Below are positions 47,519-60,084 of a stretch of DNA of 64,000 nucleotides, piece after piece. The notes under the pieces are model-generated. The model was not told where the DNA came from. It searched no databases and saw nothing but the letters and a program-made list of their open reading frames with translations. Source of the DNA: Gonocerus acuteangulatus (taxonomy: Eukaryota; Arthropoda; Insecta; Hemiptera; Coreidae); the NCBI GenBank assembly GCA_946811695.1, contig OX328123.1, positions 40,200,136-40,264,135 on the forward strand. Direction: 5' to 3'. The position numbers and the translations under genes were made by a program. Each line of letters opens with the position of its first letter. The stretch's first letter is position 1.

Positions 47519-49548
47519 GACTATTTTTAAGATATTGGCTCTACAATTATGGTGTCCGATGGTATTTTCAATTGCGGAAATTATATGACGAAGCTCCATG
47601 GTTTTTAGGCTGTACAACTTGTATATGTACAGTATATGTAAACGGTAATAAAATGTCTATTATCGACTGTTGAGGTGACAATCTATAAACTTCAATGAAA
47701 ATTATTTATTTATTATTTTTAGTTCATCACAGTTTTTATTTTATTTTTCAGAGTTTTGGAATATATCAAAAATTGATTAAGGGGTTAGCCTATATGGGAA
47801 TTCAGAAATTGTATTTCACAGAGTTATGGACAAGAAATAAAGTAAAATTTCATAAGCACAGGCAAAATTATTTATCTAACAAACCTGATTATATATTTGT
47901 TTTGTGTGCCAACGTTTTTACAATTTGCAGTAAGGTGTTTATGAAACTAAGCATAAAATTCGTCCCACGAAAACTGCGGATCAAGTAAGATTTTGATATT
48001 ATTAAAATATATTAAAACAAAATCCTGTCCATATTACGTCCATAATTACTAATATAAATTTATATATTTCGTTATGAACACTTTCTCTTTCTGTTGGTAG
48101 TGATCTCGTGGTCAAGGAACTGTTCTGTGAATAAAATAATCCTCTGAAGAACCTTTTTGTTGCAGAGCCATTTAGTTTGCTATTGTTGAAAATGATTAAC
48201 AAACAACCGTTTTGAAAGGCATTTGACATTTTTTTGTGTTCCTACATCCATTTGCTTTTTCGTGTTTATAGGTGGATACCAGGAAAAAGTACAAGAAGAA
48301 AAGTGTTTTTTGAAGATGGATGAATGATAGGTATTGAAGTTGAATAATAAATAAGTAAATTACAATTAATACTGAATAATACTACACATCTTACATTTAC
48401 CTATCTACATTTACGATACTGTTGCTAGGGGGTGCTATATGCAAAAAAAAAACTGTGGTTGGTATGGTTTTAACAGATATATATGTATTTTTAAGGGGGT
48501 ATTTTTATTAATTTATTTTACAAACAATAAAAAATATTGTTTAATTAGAGGATTTTTCATTATGGCTACATTCTTTCCAGAAATTAATATTAAACAGATG
48601 ACATCGATTATCGATCAGCTGACATATTTCCACCACATTGGATTCACTCAGTCCATGGTCATACTTAACCCACCTAAGATGGCCTATCTTGTATGTAGCT
48701 CTCCTTCTCCGTCATGGTATTTATAAAAAAAAAAAAATCCTCTAAAAATACCCCAAAACGGAATAAAACGTGTGGGGAAGACAGGAAATAAATATAGGTA
48801 AAGTGCATAGGTAAATTATTTTACAACTTTATGATATTTATTTTATAAATTAAAAGAAAATAAGAAACAAACAAAAACACAAAACAAGTATGTTATATTA
48901 CTTCATTACTTCTATCAAATGTATATTATGACTTCTATTTATAACCCACTTACTATTTACTGATTAATTATTCATTTCCAGCAAAATAAATTATTAAAAT
49001 AATACAATATTTATAAAGGAACAAGTCAAAAATAAATTCCCACAGTTCAGGGTTACTCGTGTAAAAAACAATGTATGCGCATATCCAGGGATTTTTTTTT
49101 TCTAATTTTACCTTAGCCGGCTGAATTCTTATATTTAATATAACTCATATCATTTGAGGGCTGATAGCAATTACTAAAAAAAAATCTTTTTTTTTTTCAA
49201 GATATTTTCATTATTAGCTGTCAGATGCCTTTAAAGCTTGGACAAGTAGCAGCTATTTTTCACAAAATGTTTAATTAACGTATATGCTGAAAATATGTAA
49301 TTATTTTCAAATTAAAGGCAGCGCAAAACTAGCATTTTTTCTTCAATCTTCTATATTCTTTAATAATCCTCTTGGTTACGTTTCTTTCCCTTGGAAAATT
49401 AAGAAATCTTTAGTTTTAACCAATTACATTAAATACGTACTGCTGGTGTTCTTTTTTCCTTGACACATCGATTGATCAACCGAAAATAGTGTATCTGTTT
49501 AGTAGGTATTGTCGGTTTATGGTAAGCATAGGACAGTAGTCTACCTGT
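47517..49548. other. Intergenic, no recognised gene
   Basis: Short frames at 47695-47988 and 48439-48726 (about 95 residues each) show AT-driven composition and no motif. Confidence 0.35.
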
Positions 49549-50030
49549 TTTAGCGTGGTTCCTCCCTCCCTCTATAGGGGGGTACTCGTTCCTCAACATA
49601 GAAAAATAAATGAAAACATTTTTAACGCGATATCTGTAACCGTTTATAAGAAAAAAAGATAAAACTATTTTTCCAAGCTAAAACTAATTTTCAGTTTGGG
49701 TATTCAGAAACGATTAATTAATTCAGTTGTAACTTGTCCCAGATGTTGGCTATTCCTCTAATCTAAGATATTTAAATTTTAGTTGCGTTTAGAGGCGAGG
49801 GAGTATTAGAAGAAATAAACATTAATAATAGAATATTTATATAATCTGATATTTTTTCCGAAATATCTCGAAAACGGTTGGGAAATCGTGGGATTTCAGT
49901 AATCATTCGGAAGCTTACTGAATTCTCTACAAAGAAGGATCTGATGTATTTTCGATGGGGCGATGTCAATCGGAGAAATAAATGCCTAAATCTTTGGAAT
50001 TGTTAGTTTTGTTCTTTTGAACGGGTTTTT
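49549..50030 (-). mobile_element. Family A HINE-like element, copy 4 (3' part)
   Basis: The 3' end at the left: TTAGCGTGGTTCCTCCCTCC (inverse of the GGGAGGAACC...GCTAA terminus) and a partner GGGGGG segment. The body matches on the minus strand: ATTTCTCCGATTGACATCGC (49959-49978) and CCGTTTTCGAGATATTTCGG (49858-49877). No 5' block was found in this orientation; instead the sequence turns back on itself (see 49987-50214). Confidence 0.65.
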
Positions 50031-50209
50031 GATGATTTAATTGATGTATCAATTATCATATATTCACAATGAGTATATTTATATTTAATACACATATGAT
50101 ACGAGCTTATATAATATTATTTATAAGATAATGAAGTATATATATTTATATATCTCTATATATAGTTGATTATCTTCCGTTCAAAAGAACAAAACTAACA
50201 ATTCCAAAG

Positions 50210-50214
<5 letters not shown>
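49987..50214. repeat. Perfect 38-bp inverted repeat, 152-bp spacer
   Basis: TAAATCTTTGGAATTGTTAG at 49987 (to 50024) reappears exactly inverted at 50177-50214. The left arm is family-A body sequence, so a fragment of the element has been copied in opposite orientation. An AT array follows at once (50215-50259). Confidence 0.9.
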
Positions 50215-50264
<50 letters not shown>

Positions 50265-50439
50265 TTGTATACCTATATATTACTGTTCGCGTGTTCGCGT
50301 GATTGTATGTTGGGTTTTCATTGACAAAAAGAGACAACATTTATATTTAAAAAAAAATTAAAACAAAAAAAAAATCAAATCATCCATGATAGAAAGCAGA
50401 AGCAAAAAAAGTTATTTTTTCACAAACATTAGTCCGTAA

Positions 50440-50470
50440 AAGTCCGACTTGTAAGAACTAGGTCATTCTA
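50440..50470 (+). mobile_element. Family A 5' block, isolated
   Basis: AGTCCGACTTGTAAGAACTA resembles the 5' block at 24242 and 57081, but is diverged and not followed by an intact TTAGCGC motif. Confidence 0.4.
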
Positions 50471-50819
50471 GCTAAGATTGATAGGAAAATCAATAACAAA
50501 GTTTCTTATAGTTTTTTTTAATATAGGAAAAGCTGTATAAAACAAAAATAAACTCAGCAAAAACTGGTCGAAACGTGTAAGTCGATAAATGCTATAAAAC
50601 AGAACGGTTTGTGAAAAAAAATATATTAAAAAAGTGAGCCGTAAAAATGTTTTAAAGTGTGATGTCTCCTAACGTGTGAAATTTTTGTTTTTCAAAAAAA
50701 TGTTACCAAGGAAATTAAGTAATGAAGTCTGAAAATTGGCTAAAGTTTGATCAGAATATTAGAAAGGAGTATCTCCTCAATGCAGCTACTTAATCATTTT
50801 TATTTATTTATTTTTTTTT

Positions 50820-50856
50820 ACATAATTAAAACAAGTCACTTGTTTGCTCTTATTCA

Positions 50857-50912
<56 letters not shown>

Positions 50913-51249
50913 AGTCCCGTAACAGGCCACGATGGCCCTGAGGGGCAGATACTATAGAGGTATCTGATTCATGACCATACGGCACACTAGGGAGATAGTG
51001 TGGTCAGTACTATGCTCCGGCCGCCTGATTTTCCCCTTGGCTGCTTCAACTGCTAGAGTCATTAGCACCCAAGGTACCCATTGATAAATTTATTAAAGGC
51101 TGGGTTGGCCTAGGGACGGTCAGGGAGGCCGAATTCAACCCATGAACGAAGACACTAGAAGAGAAAATCTTTAGTGCTTGCTCGGAATTTTAACTCAGGT
51201 CCTCCAACTTATTAGTCCAGTGCTCTACACCTGAGCTAACCTCGCCCCC

Positions 51250-51306
<57 letters not shown>

Positions 51307-51338
51307 GAATAAGAGCAAACAAGTGACTTGTTTTAATA
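50820..51338. repeat. Inverted repeat around two AT arrays and a SINE
   Basis: ATTAAAACAAGTCACTTGTT...TTATTCATA (about 50825-50859) is inverted at about 51303-51336. Inside: AT array (50860-50904), SINE beta copy 2, AT array (51252-51302). Removing the SINE leaves a simple palindrome with an (AT)n centre. Confidence 0.85.
50909..51250 (-). mobile_element. tRNA-derived SINE (family beta), copy 2
   Basis: Nearly identical to the copy at 18750 over its length, with A box TTAGCTCAGGTGTAGAGCAC near 51240 and a damaged B box (AGTTAAAATTCC). It inserted within an AT array: AT repeats touch both ends. Confidence 0.9.
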
Positions 51339-51351
51339 TGTTGTATGTATA

Positions 51352-51371
51352 TGTAACAAACAAACAGATAG

Positions 51372-51429
<58 letters not shown>

Positions 51430-51487
51430 TTATTTATTTATTTATTTTGTTTAACGATGCACCGCTTTGAGGTGAATTGCATCGAGT

Positions 51488-51546
<59 letters not shown>

Positions 51547-51570
51547 CTATCTGTTTGTTTGTTTATTTAT
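51352..51570. repeat. Second inverted repeat around paired AT arrays
   Basis: CAAACAAACAGATAGATTTA before the array at 51377-51424 is inverted after the array at 51492-51542. Between them lie TTTA repeats and TTTAACGATGCACCGCTTTG, which looks like a SINE tail remnant. Confidence 0.75.
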
Positions 51571-53780
51571 TTGTTTTTAGGGCAAAGAACTACATGGCTA
51601 TCATTGCCCCTAAAATTCTATCTGGGTTTGTATATTAAATTCTTTGCCGAGGATATATGTGTGTTTGACGATGATACAGGATTCCTAGTTCTAGTTCTCA
51701 TAATTATCCGACAGGTAGCAGCACATTCTTGAATCTCCGTGCACATTCATTCATTCCCGTGAACAATAGAACGTTTTATCAGATTTTTTTCTATATAGGG
51801 TTTACAGGAAATAATAACGAATTTATCACAAAAGAAAAGAATGGCCTGGGTATAATATTTTTGATCTGAAATTAATTAATACGCATTTCAAGAGTAGTTG
51901 TCAACAATATAAACAGAGTCCCCGGGTGTGGATATTATCAAACTTCGTTGAAGAAACTGGACTATAAGACATAATCCTATAAGTATCATAAAAAAGAATA
52001 AATTAATTTTATTTATTTTCCTGGATGGTTGTGGCTCAGCATGTAAATATATCAGGTTAAGGGCCTGGAACTTGGTTGGCATATTATAAAAAGTTAGTTT
52101 TTTTTTGGGGGGGGGGGGGGAATTTATTCATTAAATATATTATATTAGATTTTGAGGTGAACTATCATCATGTTACCACCAAAAAAAAATAAAAAATTAA
52201 ATCTAAAGACACTTAATTTTCGAAATAATGCTTCATTTTCCCAGGATCTATACCTTTGTTTGATCTCTTAGATGAGTCGCGCTCTTTGCAAAAGGTTTAA
52301 GGTTGGAAATAGAATTTTTAGCCCATTTTTTAAGTGTTTTTGAATTTGAAATCTTATGTTTCCTTATGTCTGTAGTCTTATACTAAATTTTCATGTGTTT
52401 GTTCGCAGGTGAATGTATTTGATTCTGTTACTGAAAAAGTATGAAAATACGAGTTAGCGTTCCGCCGGGCATTTGCAAGTTAGATAAGTGTAAAATGTAA
52501 TTCTGATTATTTTTTTTTTATTTTGTATGTAAGGATTGAATATTACTGCTGCTACTGCCGTTTGTTGATGTTAGTTTATCTCAAGGAATGTTCGGCATTA
52601 CTTCCAATAGTTTGTTATAGCATGAGCCTAATTCAATTTTTTGAAGCACCTTCATTACAGCAGCTAATATTTATTGGATGGATTTTACTGATTTAGACTC
52701 GAGTTCGAGATTTTTTTTTGAACACAATCATTTCTTTTTTTTTCAAAATAGTTTTAGTTCAACTTGAGCAATGGAATTTAATGAATTACTATGTAACATG
52801 TGAATCAGTTGCCTTGAAATCACTATGCAATCACATTTTCTTGCCTATTGATGCTATCATTTCTATTTTTAATATATTTTCGTTTTAGATTTACGGGATC
52901 AAATAAAAATTTCCTTATATATCCTATTTTGTTAAGTAGTCTTGATATTTTATTTTTTTTACTTTTCGATTCTATAGAAAATAATGTTAAAACTAGTTAT
53001 ATCATATTTAAAATTCACTTAGTATTTGCTTTTAAATTTCATTATTGTTTGCTAATTACTTTTACCTAATTTAAACTTATTGGAAAATTAAGATCTTTCC
53101 TGTTTTTACATGATTTTCTTAAGAATTCTTTAAAATAGCGCTCCGGGATTTTTAGTTTCTAAAAAAAATCACGGGGGAATATGTTACTTTTTGTACCCAT
53201 AATTCAAAGCACGACGTTTCCTACGGTTCTTTGATTTGTTTTGCTATTCGTATCTGTGATCTGAAAATTATATAAATCTTAAAATTATCCTACAATAATT
53301 TTAGTGAAATAAAGCCAATAACGATTTGCAAAATATATCATAAGTATTATCCACGCCAACAGTAGCGCAGTTAATATTAGTTCAGAATATTATTTCTATA
53401 ACTAACATTGCCTAACTTGTTGAAACAAGAAACGGTGAGACTGGCGCTAACCATGTTGTACCTTCTTGTCCTATTCCTGAGGCTCATGTATGGGAAGGCT
53501 TGCATTGTTGCTTTTTCTTAAGAATGATTTTTATATGTTTACAAAAAATGGCTTTCTCCTGATAATATGTAATTATTGCTGGCTTTTACTTCCATGGTTT
53601 TCTTCGTAATATGATGTTTGGCAATTGAGCCTTTACTGTTTTTTTTTGTTTTTTTTTTCATTTTAGAACAAAAGACGGAAACTCAACCAGTTGAATCAAA
53701 CCCGCATCTTCCTAGGCAGGAATTACAAACACTATCCACCCTACAACGGGCAATTACAAAAAAAGGTTAAAAGCCATTTT

Positions 53781-53781
<1 letters not shown>
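51571..53781. other. Intergenic, no recognised gene
   Basis: AT-rich, with a T9-G14 tract at 52098-52120. A short GC-richer stretch lies just before the A-run at 53782. Confidence 0.4.

Positions 53782-53839
<58 letters not shown>
53782..53839 (+). repeat. Poly-A tract (58 A)
   Basis: Preceded by non-repetitive sequence (53660-53780: ACAAAAGACGGAAACTCAAC onward) that could be a retrocopy of some transcript. No source gene was recognised. Confidence 0.85.
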
Positions 53840-53841
<2 letters not shown>

Positions 53842-54239
53842 AAAAACTGAGGTAAACAGAGAGGGAGGCCCATTCAAAATAACAAAAAGACAATTTTGAA
53901 TTTTAAGCACCGTTTCCTCCCCTCGAATATTACGTCAAAACCGTTTTTGTTTTCAGATATTTAAGAAAATATACGAAAATCCCAAAACCTATTATATATA
54001 TATTTTTTTTAAAATTGTGCATCGGCTGCCAATTAGTACTTCTTATGTCTTTTTCTAATACTTCTCTAACTCTAATTTTTTTTTTCATATAACGTATATA
54101 TTTCATTTTTGATTATTACATCCTTTATATAAATACATCTAGTAATATGATAAATGATGCAATATGAGGGTTCTGTCCTCATTGCTTTAACTCATTCCCA
54201 TCAAGCAATTTTACCAATCCATCTACCATTTCTCCTTTT

Positions 54240-55772
54240 ATGATATTAATTTCTACACATTTCTTCATGTTCAACTTCATTCCAATCATGGAAATTCCGT
54301 GTCATATTTAAAAGGCACTTTCCGGCTTCAAAATTATTTGCTAATAGAACCAAATCTTCTGCAAAGGCCAATGCAAAGGTCTAAGATCATCGTTTATTTT
54401 ATAACCGTACTCGTCTGTTACTTCTTTTTCCTCTAATTCTCTTAGTAAGTCATTAATAGCTAAATTGAAGATTAGAGGTGAAAGAGGGCAACCTTGAGGA
54501 ACGCCACGGTTTATTTCGATGTCCTTTGTACGAATACCTCTATCCAGATATATGTTGATTTTTTTTTTCAGAAGCATTTTAATTAGCTTTCGAAGATTAT
54601 TAGGGATGGGATAAGAGTTTAAGGACTTCTCTATGTGGGTGTGTCCAACGTTGTCGAAAGCCTTCGAAATGTCTAAAAATTAAACGAAGCAATTCGTTTT
54701 GCTTAGTATTGCATCTTGTAAACAACCGTTGAGAATGGAGGAGTTAATGAAAGTACCCGGTCCTGGAACAAATCCTCTTTGGTTTTTTGAAAAAGACTCA
54801 TAATTTTCTAGTTTGGATTTTAAAGCCCTTTATATAATCCTCCTTACTATTGGGAATATGGTGATGGGCCTCCAGTTTGATAGATTGTCTTTATCGCCTC
54901 CTTTGAACAATAGGATTGTTCTTGCTACTGAGAGGAGATTAGGAATAACAAACCATTTTAGCATATAGGTACCTACTGAACTCAGAATTTTCCAATTTTT
55001 CAATTCCTTTATTATCTTCAGTGGAATCCCATTTGGTCCTGGTGAAGTGTCAGGGGACATAGGTTTCATCGCATTCGTTATGCCTTCGTCAGTAAGTTCA
55101 GGGGAGAAGTCTGGGTCAGTGTCACTAGCAGGATTCTCAAAATAGTGGTCCAAAGTTTTGTTATTTCCAGTAGAGAACAAATCCGTGAAATGTGATTGAA
55201 CTTGATCGAGGTTAACTCGGCATTGTTTATTGTCCTCTAAGTTGACGATTTGATTCACTATTTTTTTCCTTCCATAATGATAGTAATATTGCTACCTCGT
55301 AGTTGTATACTTGTCGTCTTCTATTGGGCGCCTCTTTTCTTCTAACGCCTGGGTTATCGCCGTTCTTATACGTGTATTTTGGCAAGAATTTGTTATTCTC
55401 TTTCCTACGCCTATAATATTCTATTATTTTTTTAAATAATCGAAAAAATCTTTAATAAGGCTATCAAAAGTTTCGTCATTTCCCCTTGAGGGGTTCATTG
55501 AATTTGGCCTCCCATTCTAGAGTATCCAGACATTTTTCGTCAACCTGCCTAGAGATTTGTTGATTTTGAGTCTGTTCCGTGTTTTCAACCTGCACTTGAA
55601 GACGAGAAGCGAGGTTTCCCCTGTAAATATCTGGGTCAGCTCTAATTACGTGGATTTTAATATATTTGTAGATTTTTACACAAACTGTACAAGTAATCCG
55701 ATTGTCTTCACGTGTTGATTTATTTATTTCTAGATTGCTCACGCCAATCAGTTTTGCCTGTTGTATTTTCAC
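54240..55772 (-). pseudogene. R2-like non-LTR retrotransposon reverse transcriptase, broken
   Basis: Minus strand, several frames. From 55772: an N-terminal part with a CTVC...H zinc-finger-like remnant, then (about 55380-55290) a basic linker with TQALEEKRR. From 55258: VNLDQVQSHFTDLF, SPDTSPGPNGIPLKIIKELK and TILLFKGGDKDNLSNWRPIT (reverse-transcriptase blocks 1-2). From about 54790: QRGFVPGPG, LDISKAFDNVGH and INRGVPQGCPLSPLIFNLAI (blocks 3-5), then, after a frameshift, FAEDLVLLAN in place of F/YADD, then MKLNMKKC in yet another frame. 'LLFKGGD..NWRPIT' and the linker fit the R2/NeSL type of restriction-like-endonuclease LINEs. Stops, frameshifts and the D-to-E change show it is dead. The endonuclease end is missing. 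Confidence 0.82.
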
Positions 55773-56104
55773 TTATTTTGTTAGGTTAAATTTATATCAA
55801 TATATAATTCTAAAACTTTTAAAATAACTTCATGTTTAGTTTTCTATTTCCTACAGAAATACCTAACCAATGTTTAAAAAACCTCTTTCCTAATGTATAA
55901 GAACAATTACTATATTTCTTTTCTTTTCAAGTATTTTGATTGAAAACCTTTTTTTTTACTGACTTATTTTGTGAATTTATCTTTTCAGCCTCCTTACTTA
56001 CAGGCACTGGCTTATAGTTACGTGGTCCTTTCTCATTTATTGTGCCTGAAGCTGCTAGAAGTTGGATAAATTAGTTTTCAATGAATTTTCATGTTTTGTT
56101 GCAA
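55773..56104. other. Upstream of the LINE relic, nothing recognised
   Basis: May include the element's 5' leader, but no boundary is visible. Confidence 0.3.
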
Positions 56105-56860
56105 AGAGCACACAGGGTATCCCCAAAATAAACGGCTAAACTTCGGGAATCGATGCAGGATGAAAAAAGAAAGAAAAAAGGTCATTTGGCATTTTTCTGG
56201 TTTTTGCTTCGTTTCGGAGAAAAAAATAAAAAAACTAAAACACAATTGCGCAAAGGCATTCTTTCATAATGCCTATATAAAAATCATTAAAAGTATGTGT
56301 TATATCTTCCACCCTCTCAATTTACCCTCCCAGCCCCATCCCACCTCCTTCAATCCCACTCCCCCACCCTAAAAATATAGGAGTGGGTATGCCTCTGATT
56401 TTGTGTGGAATAATGAAATAATAGGTCTCCATTTTTTGACCCCTCGACTTAACGCAGAGTCTTTCCACATATTCATCGACAATAAATCTCGGTGTTCTTG
56501 GAGGAAGTCCTTTTGACACAAAGATTGGGAAGCTGGGTCTTTGTTAGTCCAGCCCTCTACGGGAGGGCCGTCCAAAATTGGTTGGACATTAACTATCCAT
56601 GGCGTTGGATAAGATGTGATGGGCCAGTATCTTGGCCGGCTCGATCTTCAGACCTCAAACTCTTGGATTTCTTCGCACACACTAATGATTTGGCCAAACA
56701 ACATCATGTAAAAGATAAATCAATAAAAATTTGTTTAAAAAAATATGTTACAGGTCTCCCAAATGAAAAACTTTTCCAATCATTTCTTTCAGTTACTTTT
56801 TATTGCTTCCGGACTGGAAAATGGGTACCCACAATTTGGACATAAAAAATGAATAATTTT
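56105..56860 (+). mobile_element. Degenerate mariner-like transposon
   Basis: The left part begins near CACAGGGTATCCCCAAAATA (56109), like the ACAGGGT ends of many insect mariner-like elements. A pyrimidine-rich tract (56310-56370) lies between it and the transposase relic. The right end was not identified. Confidence 0.45.
56492..56845 (+). pseudogene. Mariner-like (DDE) transposase fragment
   Basis: The frame contains LYGRAVQNWLDINYPWRWIR, then GPVSWPARSSDLKLLDFF. This is the block around the last two catalytic acids in a very common insect family (HYxxxVRxWLDxxYPxRWIGRxGPxxWPxRSPDLTPLDFFLWG). The second catalytic region just upstream is damaged. D of SSDL is present, P-L-D-F-F is kept, but LWG is lost. 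The expected ending 'ENGYPQFGH' appears only in another frame near 56810, so a frameshift separates it. Inactive relic. Confidence 0.75.
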
Positions 56861-57079
56861 TAATTTTTTCACACAAGATATTTGAAAGTAACAAAACTAC
56901 ATTCCACATTTTCTTGACAAAAGGGAGCCAATGTTTCAATTTATCCCCGAATAAACCTCCACTTCATTTTCATAGATTTAATGCTTAATAAATGTAGAAG
57001 TTTTCCTGTAAGTATTGAATCTGTAGTCCTTTAGAGGGCTGAGGAAAAAAATCGCGAAAATACTCTGATTCATTGATGA
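56861..57079. other. Spacer, nothing recognised
   Basis: AT-rich. Confidence 0.3.
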
Positions 57080-58225
57080 AAGTCCGACTCGCAGGAACTG
57101 CATCATCTTAGCGCGGTTCCGTTCTAATCTCTAGACTCATTTAAAATGATTAAAATAGAAGCTGTTATTATTTTGGGTCCAGATTTCTAGAAAGCATGAA
57201 GATTAGATAGTTAGCCGTCGAGGTGATAAGTAAAGATGGAATGGTTGGGATTCCGCTAAAGAAACCTCAATACGATTTTTGTTAAAAAATCTATATTTAG
57301 GACGTTTCAGCTACTCATTGGTACCCTTCGTCAGCATTGAAAGTGCCAGGGGGCAGAGGAGGACCAAAGTTGACAGTTCCATCTTTACTTTCAAGAAAGG
57401 TCTTATTTACGATGTTACCTGGATAGGCCAACCCGCCCTAGGAAGGACCCCGCTAGGCAGTTGAAAAGCTATATCTTGGAAATCCATATCTCTAAGATTA
57501 AATTGTTTTTCTTATTTTTCTTAACCTGATTTATTATCAAATACATTATCCAACTATAAGCAATTAAAAAATAACAAGGAATAAAAACAGACAAAAAGAA
57601 GACTTCGAATAAGCGAAATCAATTACTTTAAAGTTTTAAGCTCTTATTTCTCCGATTGACATCGTCTAATAAAAACTTTCATTAGAACCTTTTTTGAAGA
57701 GCATTTAATAAGCTTTCTAATGGTATTCTTCCGTTTCCCAAGATTCTCAACCTTTTTCGAGATATTAAGGAAGGTATACAAAGTTACCAAAACTTTTTAT
57801 GTCTGTTAATAAAATATTTTATTCTAACCCTTCCTTAACTCTAAACGTAACACAAATTTCAACATATTAGTTTTAATGAAAGTAGAACATGCAGAAAATG
57901 TTCTGAAACTGAATCCCATGATTCTAAGTACCCAAACCAAACACGATATTCAAAAACTATTTTTCCAATTTTCTCGAAAACGGTTAAAGCTATCGCCTTG
58001 AAAATGGTTTCATTCGTTTTCCTAGCCCAAGAAGCCTATAAAACGAGTGCGTACAAGCTTATAAACTCAAAAACGTGAGCGTTACGATTTTTTTGCGCGA
58101 ATTTCGCCCCAAACGCCATCTTCCAGTGGACGGATTTTGCTGGTTAACGAACTTGACCTTTCAAATTGGACGACGGATTTTTTAACCAAATTTCATCATT
58201 CGTCTTCTACCTAGAGAGCGAACAG

Positions 58226-58262
<37 letters not shown>

Positions 58263-58400
58263 CAAATTTGAACCACCATCATTTTCGGTCTGTAGGGGTT
58301 CTGAAACGCAAAATTTTCTAGTCGGTACTTCTGGATTGCGTCATGAGATCAACCTTATAAGCGGGGTTCCTCCCTACGGGGGAGGGAGAAACCGCGCTAA
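57080..58400 (+). mobile_element. Family A HINE-like element, copy 2 (best copy)
   Basis: 5' block AAGTCCGACTCGCAGGAACT at 57080 followed by CTTAGCGCGGTTCC (57107-57120). 3' end: GGTTCCTCCCT hairpin with AGGGAG, then AAACCGCGCTAA (58366-58400). TTAGCGCGGTT at the 5' side is the inverse of AACCGCGCTAA at the 3' end. The core has one copy of the 349-bp unit, then a short (AT)n (58231-58257). No coding potential is recognisable. Layout fits non-autonomous Helentron-type elements; the autonomous source is not in the window. Confidence 0.65.
57304..57334 (-). other. Hammerhead-ribozyme-like core
   Basis: Minus strand: CTGACGA, then AGGGTACCAATGAGTAGCT able to form an interrupted stem II (AG/CT and TAC/GTA), then GAAAC. 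The fit to CUGANGA...GAAA is exact. It resembles Penelope-type ribozymes. Stems I and III are unproven. Confidence 0.45.
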
Positions 58401-59755
58401 AAACAGAAGTGCGTTATTGGACGTACAGAAAGTATCTTTTCATAATAGTTTTCGTGAATTAAATTAATGTATTTTTAAAGAAAATTTTATCTATTTTATG
58501 ATGGCATAATTAGAATTTAATTATTTTGAATACTTTTTAAGAAAACCTTTCTTATTCATTAAAAATCATGACTTCGTTAAAAAAAAAAACAGAAAATTGC
58601 GAATAGCTCCTTTTACTTTCGGAATCGGACCATACTTGAAATGAACTTTTTTGTTGGAAATTATGTCTACAATCACCTCCTGAATCACCCTGTATACAGG
58701 GACATAGAGAGATACATAATTCTTTGATATGGTTTATTTTTGTCTGAGGTTTTGTTGAAGTTTAATTAATTTCTATATGAGCGTATTTTCTCGTCCTATA
58801 GGGTATGGTTGTCGTGGAATATTGTACATACATGGGGAAGAAAATAATAGGCTTGACTCTATAGGACAGGATTCCCGGTTGAAATAGCCTAGATGTGACC
58901 GCTAAGGATTCCCTTTGGTAAGATTTAGAGTGTAAGGTTAGGTCGGAACGCGGAAGAAAACGGGACCTGTTAGAGCCAGCTCCACTAATTGCGGGAGAAA
59001 TCTACTGACTGCATGTCCTCCTATCGCTGTAATGGTGGGTAATCGGCTACTTCTTCACCTCCACAATGATTATTTATCGTCAGTTAGCAGTGTTTGGCTG
59101 AGGAGGTGAATGATGGCTCGATGGATATAATGCTCATGGGAAGACATCGGAGTTCTCAAGGGGAATCAGGCTGGGGAGAAAACTGTCATAAAAAGTTACA
59201 AGCCTATGCAATGTAGGTACCGTAAACAGCTGATCTTCATGTAAACATTAGCCGACAGAAGCACTTCCTTGTTGAAAGCACACAAGTACCCGTTGGATAA
59301 AATTGTTACAGATAACGTACATGGTGTAATGAGAGAACACTACGTACTGAGGTTGAGGTCTCGATTCCCACTAGGAACGAAAGCTATCCTTTTTTTTTTT
59401 TAAAAAAAAAGTATCTTTAATTCCTAATGTAGCGGGATTAGGAAGAAAATTTCATCATGTTTCACTTCCAATAAAAATTCATCAGACTCTCACAAGCTGA
59501 GTGACATATTAACCTGATTCCATAACTTACATATAGTTTTTAGCTTATTCTTTTTAGTTATTTATAAAAATACCACTTTTAAAGTGATTACCTTTAATTT
59601 TCTGCGTGAAAATATATTTTATAATTTCACCTGTAAGCCTAATAACAGCGAAGCGTTACAGATTTGTTTGTGGGGTATTCTGCCCCAAAGACCTTTCGGT
59701 ATTTTGGAACCAAATTTAATAACTTCTGACTATTTTAGACTTCAGAGTGAGCCGA

Positions 59756-59758
<3 letters not shown>
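58401..59758. other. Intergenic, no recognised gene
   Basis: CACCTCCTGAATCACCCTGT at 58676 recalls 216-258 and insect mariner-like termini. A T10-A9 tract lies near 59391-59410. Nothing else was recognised. Confidence 0.35.

Positions 59759-59824
<66 letters not shown>
59759..59824. repeat. (AT)n microsatellite
   Basis: Abuts the tail of SINE beta copy 3. Confidence 0.95.
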
Positions 59825-59830
<6 letters not shown>

Positions 59831-59832
59831 AA

Positions 59833-60082
59833 AATCAGTCCCGTAACATTCGACCATACGGCACACTAGGGAGATACTGTGGTCAGTACTTTGCTCCGGC
59901 TGTCTGATTTTTCCCTTTGCAGGTACCCATTAATTAATTAAAGGCTGGGTGTGCCTAGGGACCCTAAATCCAACCCTCGAACGATACCACTAGAAGAAAA
60001 AATCTTTAGGGCACGGTCCGGTTTTGAACCTGGGTCCTGCAGTTCATTAGTCGAGTGCACTACCACTGAGCTAACCTCGCCC

Positions 60083-60084
<2 letters not shown>
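59833..60084 (-). mobile_element. tRNA-derived SINE (family beta), copy 3, internally deleted
   Basis: Head at 60084: GGGGGCGAGGTTAGCTCAGT, B-box AGGTTCAAAACC near 60027. Compared with copies 1 and 2 it lacks most of AGGCTACGAGGGCCCTGAGG to GTGATTC and the CTGCTAGAGTCATTAGCAC segment, giving about 250 bp. Like copy 2 it is bracketed by AT arrays. Confidence 0.88.
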
